From: an uncultured Brachybacterium sp.
GTDB taxonomy: Bacteria > Actinomycetota > Actinomycetes > Actinomycetales > Dermabacteraceae
Assembly (NCBI RefSeq): GCF_947500705.1
Contig: NZ_CANMSY010000001.1
Coordinates: 124,001 to 188,000, forward strand
Length of the DNA stretch: 64,000 nucleotides
Direction: 5' to 3'
A program made the translations under genes and the position numbers. The notes under the pieces are model-generated. The model had not been told where the DNA came from. It saw only the letters and a program-made list of their open reading frames with translations, and made no database searches. This document shows, one piece after another, positions 1 to 7,867 of this stretch; the stretch's first letter is position 1, and each line of letters begins with the position of its first letter.

Positions 1-1155
1 GAACGGGCTACCGTGCTGGGGCTGCAGGGAGCGACCTTCGCATGGCGCACCATCGACGGTCGTGAGGTCTCCGCGTACTGGCCGGCCAGCACCGCGGCGA
101 TGCACGTCAACGCAGCGGTCTCCCGCGCCTTCTGGCTCCACGGCAATGTGACGGGACAGGGGCCCGGGACGCTCGGCGGGCTCGAGGTGCTGGTGGAGAC
201 GGCGCGGCTGTGGATCTCGATGGGCAGTGAGGACGCCGAGGGGGAATGGCACCTGTTCGGGATGACCGGTCCGGACGAATACACCGGTGTCGTCGACGAC
301 AACGTCTTCACCAACCTGATGGCGCGGCGCAACCTCCTGCACGCCGCCGAGGCCTGCGCGCTGCTGAGCGCGGAGGCCGCCGCGCTCGGCGTCGGCGGCG
401 AGGAGATCGCGCGCTGGCGCGGAGCGGCGGAGGCCGTGCACCTCCCCTGGGACGAGCACCTGCAGGTCCATCCGGCGAACACGGGATTCACCACCTACCA
501 GGAATGGCCCTTCGAGGACCACGACTCCTCCCCCGTCCAGGAGCATCAGCATTACGCGACGATCTATCGCCGTCAGGTGGTCAAGCAGGCGGACCTCGTC
601 CAGGCGCTGTGGTGGTGCGGCGATGACTTCACCGCGGAGCAGATCGCCCGCGATCTCGACTACTACGAGGCGCGGACGGTGCGGGACTCCTCCCTGTCGG
701 CGAGCGCCCAGGCGGTGGTCTGCGCACGCGCGCAGCATCCGGATCTGGCCCTCCGCTATCTCCGCGAGAGCGCGCTCGTCGATCTGCGGGATCTGTCCGG
801 TGATGCGAAGGACGGGCTGCACCTGGCCGCTGTCGGAGGGACCTGGCTCGCGCTGACGGCGGGCCTGGGCGGGCTCCGCGATGAGCACGGCGAGCTCGAG
901 CTGGCGCCGCTGCTGCCGTCGGGGCTGACCCGCTTCCGCTTCCACGTCACCTGGCACGGTCACCTCCTGCGGGTCGAGACCACAGCCGCGGGCACGGAGC
1001 TGAGCCTTCTGCGCGGGGACGGCCCGCTGGGGGTCCTCGTCGACGGGACCCGGGTCACCCTCTCGTCGGACCATCCCGCGCGGGTGCCGCTGCGCACCGC
1101 TGCTCCGCTCCTGCCGGAGCCGACGCAACCGCCGGGGCGCGCGCCCCGGAGCTGA
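1..1155 (+). CDS. Glycoside hydrolase family 65 protein (maltose/trehalose/kojibiose phosphorylase type), 3' part
   Basis: The frame is open from base 1, so the gene begins upstream of the window; about 384 C-terminal codons are present. Family 65 enzymes are mostly inverting disaccharide phosphorylases that cleave alpha-glucosides with phosphate in the cytoplasm. The visible part covers the second half of the (alpha/alpha)6 barrel. It includes the GMTGPDEYTG motif (about 259-288), whose Glu is the family's general acid, the NVFTN stretch after it, and the C-terminal beta-sandwich (LPSGLTRFRFHVTWHGH). The protein ends in a Pro/Arg-rich tail. Substrate cannot be assigned from this part. A beta-phosphoglucomutase often neighbours such genes, but upstream is not visible. 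The next gene on the right is a broken PAP2 remnant on the opposite strand. Confidence 0.9.
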   Translation, partial: ERATVLGLQGATFAWRTIDGREVSAYWPASTAAMHVNAAVSRAFWLHGNVTGQGPGTLGGLEVLVETARLWISMGSEDAEGEWHLFGMTGPDEYTGVVDDNVFTNLMARRNLLHAAEACALLSAEAAALGVGGEEIARWRGAAEAVHLPWDEHLQVHPANTGFTTYQEWPFEDHDSSPVQEHQHYATIYRRQVVKQADLVQALWWCGDDFTAEQIARDLDYYEARTVRDSSLSASAQAVVCARAQHPDLALRYLRESALVDLRDLSGDAKDGLHLAAVGGTWLALTAGLGGLRDEHGELELAPLLPSGLTRFRFHVTWHGHLLRVETTAAGTELSLLRGDGPLGVLVDGTRVTLSSDHPARVPLRTAAPLLPEPTQPPGRAPRS

Positions 1156-1430
1156 GCCGCACCGCCTCCGCGGCGTGCCCCGAGGGGGGGGAAGCTGATC
1201 CCCAAGGTCCCCATCTCGAGCAGACACGCCTCGAAGAATCGCGTGTCGCCGGTGGAGGATGCCCCGCGCCCGAGTAGCACCTTCAGCGTTCCCACTCCGC
1301 CGAGGAATCCCACCTCGGCCAGCAGGGCGATCACGATCGGTCGCCATGAGCGCCTTCGTCGGGCCAGAACGATCGCGACCGCTGTCAGCACGGGCAGGCA
1401 CACGGCCTGGCCGGCGATCCGATCCAGCAC
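1156..1430 (-). pseudogene. PAP2-family phosphatase remnant, frameshifted and truncated
   Basis: Read leftward from a GTG at 1430, the frame gives hydrophobic segments and then KVLLGRG...GTLGISFP, which matches the type 2 phosphatidic acid phosphatase motif pair K-x6-RP and PSGH. Right after GISFP the DNA has a run of eight C (eight G on the plus strand, 1184-1191). With one base fewer the frame continues as PSGHAAEAV, the expected PSGH motif. In the present frame it goes off into low-complexity sequence. The second catalytic His motif would fall inside the GH65 gene and is absent, and the N-terminus is short. I read it as a dead fragment; a sequencing error in the homopolymer would explain the shift but not the missing C-terminus. 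Confidence 0.6.
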
Positions 1431-1528
1431 GTGCTACGCGAACTCCAGGGAGGACGGGCGGGGTGTCGAGCGCGCGGAGGCCGCGTCTCGCCGGACTGCT
1501 GTCCGTGCTCGCCCCACACGCTCACCGG

Positions 1529-2506
1529 TCAGCGGCGGGACGCAGCGAAGGTCGAGTGGCCGGGGCCCGAGCCCGGGGCCACGACGGCATCGATCGCGTC
1601 CCGCTCCTCCGCCGTCGGCTCCCATTCCACGGCGCTGGCGTTGGCCGCGACCTGCTCGGGGCGGGTGGCGCCGGCGATGACGGTGTCCACGGCGGACTGG
1701 GCGTGCAGGCCGCCGAGCGCGATCTCGAGCATGCTCCGCCCGGACCTCTCGGAGAGCTGGCGGAGTCCCTCGACCACGTCCCAGCGGGCGCTCTCGAGGC
1801 GCGCCGTCTCGGTCGCGAGCCGCGTCCCCTCGGGGGCGCCTCCCGCCTGCGAGTACTTGCCGGTGAGCAGCCCGAAGGCGAGCGGGAAGTAGGGAAGCAG
1901 GCTCATGCCGAAATGCTCGAGGGCGGGCACCAGCTCCGCCTCGGCGCTGCGGTTGTACAGCGAGTACTCGTTCTGCGCGGTGATGAAAGCGGGCGTCCCC
2001 GCCGCGGCGGCGAGGTGCGCGGCGTCGGCGACCTCCCACGCGGCGAGGTTCGAGCAGCCGATGTAGCGGACCTTGCCGGAGCGGACCAGGTCGCCGAGTG
2101 CCTCGAGCGTCTCCTCCATGGGCGTGATGCGGTCCGGGGTGTGGAGCTGGAAGAGGTCGATGTGGTCGGTGCCCAGGCGGCGCAGGGAGCCCTCGACCGC
2201 GCGGAGGATGTAGCCGCGGCTGGCCCGATTGGCACGCGCCCCGGGGTAGGTCTCCCCCATGTCCATGCCGAACTTGGTCGCGATCACGACCTCCTCACGC
2301 CGGGAGCCGAGCGCCCGGCCGAGCATGGTCTCGGACTCGCCGACGCCGTAGGCGTCCGCGGTGTCGAAGAAGGTCACACCCTCGTCGAGCGCGGCATGGA
2401 CGACGGCGGTGGCCGCGTCCTGGTCGATGCGGCGCCCGAAGGCGTTGCATCCGATGCCGAGTGCAGAGACGAGGAGACCGCTGGAGCCGAGGGAGTCGTA
2501 GCGCAT
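1529..2506 (-). CDS. Aldo/keto reductase
   Basis: 325-residue cytosolic NADPH-dependent oxidoreductase of the aldo/keto reductase superfamily, (beta/alpha)8 barrel, close to the YajO/Tas-like bacterial group. The catalytic tetrad is visible: Asp and Tyr in FFDTADAYG (about residues 46-54), Lys in VIATKFG, and His in LFQLHTPD. IGCSNLAAWEV and the C-terminal IAGATRPEQVAAN nucleotide-binding loop are also intact. Full family length and ATG start. It stands alone between the PAP2 remnant and the divergent trhO gene. The physiological substrate cannot be read from the sequence; these enzymes commonly reduce aldehydes or participate in sugar or xenobiotic turnover. Confidence 0.92.
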   Translation of the reverse strand: MRYDSLGSSGLLVSALGIGCNAFGRRIDQDAATAVVHAALDEGVTFFDTADAYGVGESETMLGRALGSRREEVVIATKFGMDMGETYPGARANRASRGYILRAVEGSLRRLGTDHIDLFQLHTPDRITPMEETLEALGDLVRSGKVRYIGCSNLAAWEVADAAHLAAAAGTPAFITAQNEYSLYNRSAEAELVPALEHFGMSLLPYFPLAFGLLTGKYSQAGGAPEGTRLATETARLESARWDVVEGLRQLSERSGRSMLEIALGGLHAQSAVDTVIAGATRPEQVAANASAVEWEPTAEERDAIDAVVAPGSGPGHSTFAASRR

Positions 2507-2614
2507 CGCCCCAGGCTATCGCCCGGTCACGACGCTCAGCGGGCGGACGAGCCGCGGCGGTGCGCACTCGTCGCCGCCGCGGGGCGCTCGCCCGCCCTTC
2601 GGTAGGCTCGCCCC

Positions 2615-3373
2615 GTGCACCCTGTCCTGAACATCTCCGCCTACCTGTTCACCCGGATCTCCGATCGTGAGCAGTTGCGGCCCGTGCTGCGCGAGCGAGC
2701 GGAGGCGGCCCAGCTGAAGGGCACCATCCTCCTCGCGGAGGAGGGCATCAACATGTTCCTCGCGGGTGAGGCCGACGCACTGCGCGGGTACCTCGATGCT
2801 CTGCGCACCGAACCTCGCTTCGCCGCGCTGACGGCGAAGGAGAGCTGGTCAGCCGAGCAGCCGTTCCGCAAGATGCTGGTCAAGCTCAAGCGCGAGATCA
2901 TCCGCATGGATCACCCCACCATCCGCCCCATCGATGAACGCGCGCCCGCCGTGGCACCGCGCACCCTCAAGCGCTGGCTCGACCAGGGCCACGATGACGA
3001 CGGCCGCGAGGTCGTCATGCTGGACACGCGCAATGCCTTCGAGGTGGACTACGGCACCTTCGAGGGCGCCGTCGATTGGCGCATCGAACGGTTCACGCAC
3101 TTCCCGGAGGCGGCCTCAACTCATCGCGATGCGCTCGAAGGCAAAACCGTCGTGAGCTTCTGCACCGGTGGGATCCGCTGCGAGAAGGCTGCGATCCACC
3201 TGCGCGAGGACGGCATCGACGCGCTGCAGCTCGACGGCGGCATCCTCGGCTATTTCGAGGACGTGGGCGGCGACCACTTCACCGGCGAGTGCTTCGTCTT
3301 CGACGAGCGCGAGGCGCTCGCTCCCGACCTCACGCCGCGGGACGACGCCGTCGCGACCTCGGACAGCCGGTGA
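2615..3373 (+). CDS. trhO: tRNA uridine(34) hydroxylase, rhodanese-like (TrhO/YceA family)
   Basis: 252 residues, GTG start. TrhO hydroxylates U34 in the anticodon of certain tRNAs, the first step towards 5-methoxy- or 5-carboxymethoxyuridine, using O2 in the cytoplasm. The N-terminal ferredoxin-like domain (LKGTILLAEEGINMFLAG, about residues 29-52) and the central rhodanese domain (VVMLDTRNAFEVDYGTFEGA) are both present. The active loop CTGGIRCEK has cysteines at about residues 183 and 189. The C-terminal zinc-type extension seen in longer homologues is reduced: the protein ends after FDERE plus about 20 residues, so it belongs to the shorter actinobacterial form. The assignment rests on domain order and the active loop, both clear. 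Confidence 0.9.
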   Translation: MHPVLNISAYLFTRISDREQLRPVLRERAEAAQLKGTILLAEEGINMFLAGEADALRGYLDALRTEPRFAALTAKESWSAEQPFRKMLVKLKREIIRMDHPTIRPIDERAPAVAPRTLKRWLDQGHDDDGREVVMLDTRNAFEVDYGTFEGAVDWRIERFTHFPEAASTHRDALEGKTVVSFCTGGIRCEKAAIHLREDGIDALQLDGGILGYFEDVGGDHFTGECFVFDEREALAPDLTPRDDAVATSDSR

Positions 3374-3409
3374 CGACTCTTCGGTGACGGCGGGTCGAGG
3401 AGTGTCCCG

Positions 3410-3656
3410 TCAGTCGTGCTCGAGCTCCTCAGCACCGGAGGCGTCGGTGAACAGCGCATCAGTGCCGCTCCGCGCCGCCGCGGGTGAGGCTCGGCCCGGA
3501 GAAGCGCCATCCCGGCCGCCGTCTCTCCGGAAGCGGGCGCCGCGCACCGGTCAGGGGGAGGAGAACTCTGCCGTCGGCGCGGATCCTCACCAGCAGATCG
3601 GTCGTGGCCGGGCGCGTCACGGCGACGCGTGGGTTCCTGGCATCGGGCATGCTCAT
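3410..3656 (-). pseudogene. Small uncharacterised ORF, probably frameshifted near its 3' end
   Basis: An ATG at 3656 is preceded at good distance by GGAGGAG and opens a 65-codon frame with high GC in third positions that stops at 3459. In the +1 frame directly after that stop the sequence continues with a natural-looking acidic tail (DALFTDASGAEELEHD, stop at 3410-3412), also with high GC3. This suggests a single gene of about 82 codons broken by one indel near 3460. The product begins MSMPDARNPRVAVTRP and has no recognisable domain. It lies convergent to trhO and divergent from the PspC gene. It could be a small intact 65-residue protein instead; I cannot decide. Confidence 0.35.
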
Positions 3657-3786
3657 GCGCTCATTCTCCTCCAGTGCTCCGGCGCCGGTGCTCACCCTGC
3701 ACGGGCCGCGGCTCAGGGTTCACCGCCGCCGTGCAGGGGGGCCATCCCCACTGCGAGAGGCGCCCGTGGCCACTACCGTGGAGTGC

Positions 3787-4041
3787 ATGACGACGATCTT
3801 CAACGCCCTCCGCAGCATCGGCTTCCAGCGCGGTCCCCGCCGTCTCGTGGCAGGGATCGGCGGTGGTCTCGCCGAGAAGTTCGGGCTCGACGTGTGGCTG
3901 GTGCGCGTGCTGCTGCTGGTGTCCTTCCTGCTGCCCGTGCTCGGGCTCGGCGCCTATCTGGTGGCGTGGATCCTGCTCCCCTGGCAGGATGGCCGCATCC
4001 CGCTGGAGCGTGCCGTCGCGCGCGCCTCAGCAAGGTCCTGA
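3787..4041 (+). CDS. PspC domain membrane protein
   Basis: 84 residues from the ATG at 3787. Longer upstream frames exist but would add low-complexity sequence. The PspC domain fills the protein: RRLVAGIGGGLAEKFGLDVWLVRVLLLVSFLLPVLGLGAYLVAWILLP. It shows the family's short amphipathic part followed by one long transmembrane hairpin, and a short basic tail. PspC proteins act at the inner membrane in envelope-stress responses; in actinobacteria small stand-alone PspC proteins are common and mostly uncharacterised. It is monocistronic here, followed by a GNAT remnant on the other strand. Identification is firm at domain level; the role is inferred from the family only. Confidence 0.85.
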   Translation: MTTIFNALRSIGFQRGPRRLVAGIGGGLAEKFGLDVWLVRVLLLVSFLLPVLGLGAYLVAWILLPWQDGRIPLERAVARASARS

Positions 4042-4057
4042 GCCGAGGGTTCTGCGT

Positions 4058-4201
4058 TCAGTCGCCGGATGCCGCAGCCGTCCCCGCGGTGATGAGCGGC
4101 TTCACCATGATCCGGCACGGGGTGTCTTCGCCCCACAGCTCGGTCTCCTCCAGTGCCAGGAACCCGTACCTCTCAGAGAAGAGCCTGGTCCGGGCATAGC
4201 C
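4058..4201 (-). pseudogene. GNAT acetyltransferase C-terminal remnant
   Basis: On the minus strand about 47 codons read ARTRLFSERYGF followed by MVKPL and a stop at 4058-4060. This is the ending typical of GNAT N-acetyltransferases: the A-x-x-L(Y/F)-x-x-x-GF helix of motif B, then a beta strand ending in M-x-K-x-L. Nothing of the acetyl-CoA-binding motif A (QxxGxG/A) is present upstream, because the DNA runs straight into the promoter and start of the divergent gene at 4242. The fragment is therefore the tail of a gene lost by deletion. It may still be read in a longer frame starting at 4273, but that N-terminus does not resemble the family. Confidence 0.5.
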
Positions 4202-4241
4202 CGTCGACGATGAGCTCACTCCCATTCGCAAGGAGCGCGCC

Positions 4242-4784
4242 GTGGCCACAGTGATCGTCCACGCAACCATCACCCTCGACGGACTCCTGGCGGACCCGGA
4301 CGGCGCGGTCGACTGGATGTTCGGCAGGCCCTCCGCTCCCGAGGACTACTCCGTCGTGGAGCGAGTCATGGGCCGGATCGGAGCCGTGGTCGGGGGCGCG
4401 AACTCCTCCCAGACCATCGAGGACGATGAGCTCCCGTACGGCGGCATGCTGAAAGTGCCGGTCTATCTCATGACCCACAGCGCCCATGAACCGATCGAGC
4501 GCGACGGCACCACGTACACCTTCATCGTCGACGACATCGCCGAGGCCGTCGCGCTGGCCGCACGGTCCGCCGGCGATGGCTGGGTCAGCCTGCTCGGCGG
4601 GAGCATCTCTCGGCAGTGCCTGCGGCTCGGGCTCGTCGATGAGCTTCACCTCGATATCGCGCCGGTGCTGCTCGGCGACGGCATCTCGCTGTTCGCGGGC
4701 CTGGGGCAGCGCATCGAGCTCGAACGCCTCGAGACCTCCGCGTACGCGAGCGAGACCCACCTCCGCTACCGGATCCTCAGGTAG
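4242..4784 (+). CDS. Dihydrofolate reductase family protein (RibD C-terminal domain)
   Basis: 180 residues of the RibD-C/DHFR-like fold, a group of NADPH-dependent reductases of mostly unknown substrate. Visible are the N-terminal strand and loop VIVHATITLDGLLADPDGAVDW, the mid-region GRIGAVVGGANSSQT (usually the nucleotide-pyrophosphate loop), and the conserved glycine-rich turn SLLGGSISRQCLRLGLVDELHLDIAPVLLGDG. The last is diagnostic of this group (GG-x4-x-x-L-x-x-GLVDE). The expected length is met. It is a single gene with its own start (GTG/ATG context at 4242) and no operon partner. True riboflavin or folate function is unlikely because this stand-alone subfamily is separate from ribD and folA. 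Confidence 0.85.
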   Translation: MATVIVHATITLDGLLADPDGAVDWMFGRPSAPEDYSVVERVMGRIGAVVGGANSSQTIEDDELPYGGMLKVPVYLMTHSAHEPIERDGTTYTFIVDDIAEAVALAARSAGDGWVSLLGGSISRQCLRLGLVDELHLDIAPVLLGDGISLFAGLGQRIELERLETSAYASETHLRYRILR

Positions 4785-4941
4785 CGCTCTCGGCGAGATG
4801 TCCGGGCCGGTCCACACCTGGTCACGCCCCTCCGGCGAGTGGGCCGTCACGTCGAGCCAGGCGGGCTCGATACGCGAGATGCTCTGAGCTGGCGCTCCGA
4901 TGGGGTCGTACAGCCGTCGCCCGGGTGGTTAGGCTGGCCGG

Positions 4942-5649
4942 ATGGCGACAGTCATTCTCGTGCGGCACGGCCGCACCACAGCAAATGCGACGGGACTGCT
5001 GGCAGGTCGGACCCCCGGCGTTCTTCTCGACGATCACGGACGGGACCAGGCGGCGCTGACCGGAGACCGGCTCGCGGCCGTTCCCCTCGTCGCGGTGGTG
5101 TCGAGCCCCCTGGAGCGTTGTCGACAGACCGCCCAGCACATCCTCGATCGCCAGGCGGTCACGCCTGACGCACCGGTCGATCCCGATCTCACCGAATGCG
5201 ACTACGGCCAATGGCAGGGCCGCATGCTCTCCGACCTCGCGACCGAGGATCTGTGGCCGCTGGTCCAGTCGCAACCATCCGCCGTCGTCTTCCCCGACGG
5301 TGAATCCATGGCCGCGATGCAGGCTCGATCAGTGGCAGCGATCCGCCGCCACGATGCAGCCTTCGAAGCCGAGCATGGGCCCGAGGCCGTGTGGGTCGCG
5401 GTCAGCCACGGTGACATCATCAAGTCGGTACTCGCCGACGCGCTCGGCATGCACCTCGACCTGTTCCAGCGCATCAACGTGGGCCCCGCCTCCGTATCGG
5501 TCGTGCGCTACGGCGCCAGCCGGCCGAGCGTGCACGCGACCAACACCGACGCGGGTGACCTTTCGTGGCTGTCGAAGGGCCTCCACCCTGGCGATGCGCA
5601 GGTCGGTGGCGGCGCGGGGCACAAGGCACCATCGACCAGCGGCGCCTAG
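4942..5649 (+). CDS. Histidine phosphatase family protein (MSMEG_4193-like)
   Basis: 235 residues, phosphoglycerate-mutase-like histidine phosphatase. The phospho-accepting motif LVRHGRT is at residues 6-12, the second Arg lies in SSPLERCRQTA, and the distal His in VAVSHGDIIKSVLAD. It is the first gene of a three-gene actinobacterial set with DUF3090 (starts 10 bp downstream) and an SCO1664-family protein, which argues for one transcript. In many actinobacteria this set is followed by mshC of mycothiol synthesis; here accessory DNA follows instead. Substrate is unknown. A dedicated mutase role is unlikely, because the family in this context is annotated only as a putative phosphomutase. Confidence 0.9.
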   Translation: MATVILVRHGRTTANATGLLAGRTPGVLLDDHGRDQAALTGDRLAAVPLVAVVSSPLERCRQTAQHILDRQAVTPDAPVDPDLTECDYGQWQGRMLSDLATEDLWPLVQSQPSAVVFPDGESMAAMQARSVAAIRRHDAAFEAEHGPEAVWVAVSHGDIIKSVLADALGMHLDLFQRINVGPASVSVVRYGASRPSVHATNTDAGDLSWLSKGLHPGDAQVGGGAGHKAPSTSGA

Positions 5650-5658
5650 GATACTGGC

Positions 5659-6213
5659 ATGCCTACCCGTGTTCACGAGTTCAACTGGCCTGATCGGGCC
5701 GTCGTCGGCACCATCGGCCTGCCAGGGGCGCGTACGTTCTATCTCCAGGTTCGCTCAGGAACGCAGGTGGTGAGCATCGCCCTCGAGAAGCAGCAGTCGG
5801 CTCTGCTCGCGGACAAGATCGACGAGATCCTCGACCAGCTCGCCACCGTCCAGGGCAACCCCTTCAGCGTGCCCACGACCACGCCCCCTGAACTTGTCGA
5901 CAACGACCAGCTCGAGGCCGTTCAGGAGCATTTCCGCACCGGCACCATGAGCCTGGGCTGGGACCCGAGCACGGCCCAGATCGTCATAGAGGCCTACCCC
6001 CTCACGGATGTCGAGGCTGACGACAACGATGACCTGGCTGATGAGGACGGAGCTCACGAGAGCGAGAAGCTGCTGCTGCGCATCCCGGTAGGCACCGCCC
6101 GTGCCTTCGCCCAGCGCACCCGCGAGGTCGTGGGGGCCGGGCGCCCGTTGTGCCCGCTCTGCGGCTACCCCATCGACCCCGACGGGCATCTCTGCACGCT
6201 TCCCGAGGACTGA
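5659..6213 (+). CDS. DUF3090 family protein
   Basis: 184 residues matching the actinobacterial DUF3090 family. The start has the family opening V-x-F-x-WPDRAVVGTIGLPGARTFYLQ, then the ALEKQQSALLADKIDEIL helix, a middle acidic linker (EADDNDDLADEDG, about 116-128) and a C-terminal zinc-ribbon-like tail, CPLCGYPIDPDGHLC. No biochemical role is known. The family is nearly always encoded between the histidine phosphatase and the SCO1664-family gene, as here. Its TGA overlaps the ATG of the next gene (TGATG at 6211-6215), so translation is probably coupled. Membership is clear from the whole-length pattern. Confidence 0.9.
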   Translation: MPTRVHEFNWPDRAVVGTIGLPGARTFYLQVRSGTQVVSIALEKQQSALLADKIDEILDQLATVQGNPFSVPTTTPPELVDNDQLEAVQEHFRTGTMSLGWDPSTAQIVIEAYPLTDVEADDNDDLADEDGAHESEKLLLRIPVGTARAFAQRTREVVGAGRPLCPLCGYPIDPDGHLCTLPED

Positions 6214-6980
6214 TGTCCGCCACGGACCTGGTGACCGCAGACCTGACGATCACCGGTCGCATCAGAACGGCGTCCAACGCCACCTTCCTGGGCACCATCG
6301 GTGACATGGACGTCGTCTACAAGCCGAGAGCCGGCGAAAGCCCGCTGTGGGACTTCCCCAGCGGCACCCTGGCACACCGGGAAGTGGCCGCCTACCTGGT
6401 CTCGCAAGCCCTCGGCTGGGGCGTGGTACCCCACACCTGGCTGCGCGACGGCCCCCTCGGCGAAGGAATGGTGCAGCTCTGGCAGGAGCACGATCCCGAC
6501 CACAGCGCCGTCGACGTGGTCGCGTCGGACGACGCGCCGACGGCGGGCTGGAAGCACGTGCTCGAGGGGCAGGATGAGAACGGACGGCTGGTCACCCTCG
6601 TCCACGAGGACTCGCCGGCCCTCCGGCGCATGGCCGTCTTCGACGTGATCGTCAACAACGCCGATCGCAAAGGCGACCACGTTCTCGCCATGACAGACGG
6701 CCGCCGGCACGGCGTCGACCATGGGCTCACCTTCCACCGCGACCACAAGCTGCGCACGGTCCTCTGGGGATGGGTGGGAGACGCTCTGACCGCCGAGGAG
6801 CTTGGCGGCATCGAGCGCATCAGCGAGGGGCTGCGCGGCGACCTGGGAAGAGACCTGGCAGACCTGCTCAGCACCCAGGAAATCGCAGCGCTCGCTGCCC
6901 GCTGCTCCAGGTTGCGCTCGGTCGGGCGGTTCCCGGCTCCCGCCGGTGACATGCCGGCGGTTCCCTGGCCCCTGTTCTGA
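6213..6980 (+). CDS. SCO1664 family protein (kinase-like fold)
   Basis: 255 residues starting at the ATG that overlaps the DUF3090 stop. The family resembles the phosphatidylinositol 3/4-kinase-like ATP-binding fold. Seen here are the VVYKPRAGESPLWDFP segment, with the Lys expected to contact ATP, then FDVIVNNADRKGDHVL (catalytic-loop-like N-x-x-x-R-K-x-x-H) and GVDHGLTFH (metal-binding-like DHG). Function is unknown; it co-occurs with DUF3090 and the phosphatase upstream. It is the last recognisable core gene before the accessory stack. The 3' end is intact, so accessory DNA begins after 6980 without having disrupted it. Confidence 0.88.
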   Translation: MSATDLVTADLTITGRIRTASNATFLGTIGDMDVVYKPRAGESPLWDFPSGTLAHREVAAYLVSQALGWGVVPHTWLRDGPLGEGMVQLWQEHDPDHSAVDVVASDDAPTAGWKHVLEGQDENGRLVTLVHEDSPALRRMAVFDVIVNNADRKGDHVLAMTDGRRHGVDHGLTFHRDHKLRTVLWGWVGDALTAEELGGIERISEGLRGDLGRDLADLLSTQEIAALAARCSRLRSVGRFPAPAGDMPAVPWPLF

Positions 6981-7018
6981 CGAAGCCGCGGCGACGGGGA
7001 ACGCCGGGTGGTGTGAGG

Positions 7019-7163
7019 TGGGCCCGAATGCTGTGCGCTCTGCACGATCGCCGACGAGCCACGCCCGCCAGCTCATCGGCGAGATACGGAGGTACTCCAC
7101 GTCCTTCGCGGCGTCGATCAGCTCGGGCTTCCGCACCGTCGCCCGTTGCACGCGGCGGCTCAT
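7019..7163 (-). pseudogene. HigB-type toxin remnant
   Basis: About 48 codons on the minus strand (QRATVRKPELIDAAKDVEYL, then VGDRAERTAFG) align with the middle of the intact HigB at 8744-9025 (QRAALRKLELIHAAKDVEDL, then VGDRRGQHSI). The nucleotide match extends across nearly the whole stretch, so it is a second, divergent copy truncated at both ends. The start region and the C-terminal strands (RLCFVW) are missing, and no antitoxin gene follows. It marks an older HigBA-type island at this position, now decayed. Confidence 0.6.
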
Positions 7164-7211
7164 GCCCAGCGGGGTCCCTGTGGCGCACCCGGTCCCGGCC
7201 CTTCAGCGCAG

Positions 7212-7249
7212 ATACCCCGCACAGGCATCGATACCCCGCACAGGTATCG
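7212..7249. repeat. 19-bp tandem repeat, two units
   Basis: Two adjacent 19-bp units, ATACCCCGCACAGG(C/T)ATCG, differ by one base. They lie just past the point where homology of the HTH-nucleotidyltransferase remnant ends, so they may mark a deletion or rearrangement joint. Confidence 0.7.
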
Positions 7250-7256
7250 ACGTCGC

Positions 7257-7755
7257 CGGACGTCACGTCGACGGTTGGCCGTATGCGAAGCGTCGCGACG
7301 AACGGCGTCGGCTCACTCGCTGCCCACTCTTCGACCGACAATCTGGTGACGAGGACGTCGATATCGTTCCGGAACGCCTCTCCCACACCAGCACGCCGTG
7401 CGGCCCAGGAGCCGTAGATCATGACACGCTCGGTCCCGTCCACGCCCTCGAAGAGATCACGAAGAACCGGGACAGGACCGTACCCCGCGTCGATGATCTC
7501 GCCCATGGGCCCGACCAGCGGAAGCTCGTCATTGGCACGCACGAGTCGGTTGCGTCCCTCATGGCGGCTGCGGAGGATGTCGCTCTCGACGAGGCGCCCC
7601 ACCTCACGATGGACGACGGAGCCGCTGACGCCGGTTCGCCGCCCGAGCTCGGCCAGCGAGAACTCCCGGTCAGGATGCGCCAGGGCTTCTGCAAGGATCG
7701 CCTCGACCGCGTCAGAGCGCACGAACGGAGTCAGCCGGGGACCAGAAGTCTTCAC
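7257..7755 (-). pseudogene. Winged-helix/nucleotidyltransferase (MNT-like) gene, internally deleted and without its natural stop
   Basis: From a GTG at 7755 (GGAAGAG upstream) the frame encodes a winged-helix domain (RSDAVEAILAEALAHPDREF, then ELGRRTGVSGSVVHREVGRL, about 13-80). A nucleotidyltransferase core follows with IYGSWAARRAG and DIDVLV (G115-S116, D131, D133). Actinobacterial proteins of this type normally have about 25-30 residues between DIDVLV and the V-x-x-x-xW motif; here DIDVLV joins directly to TRLSVEEWAA, so an internal segment is missing. Family similarity stops near 7260 after LRIRPTVDV, and the frame then runs on without a stop into the 19-bp repeat and the HigB remnant. 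The intact family members act as minimal nucleotidyltransferases, often toxin-antitoxin linked. This copy is probably inactive. Confidence 0.55.
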
Positions 7756-7867
7756 AGAACGAGAAGATCTCTTCCACTTATAGGAAGTGTCATCAATGCG
7801 CGCCAGTCCGGAACCGGAAGCCCGCAAAGCTCTGAGACGTCGTAATGCCATTCCGCCGCCCAACGGC

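Noticed and set aside
7212-7249. Tandem repeat as a CRISPR-like unit
   Set aside because: Only two adjacent 19-bp units without spacers and no cas genes anywhere.
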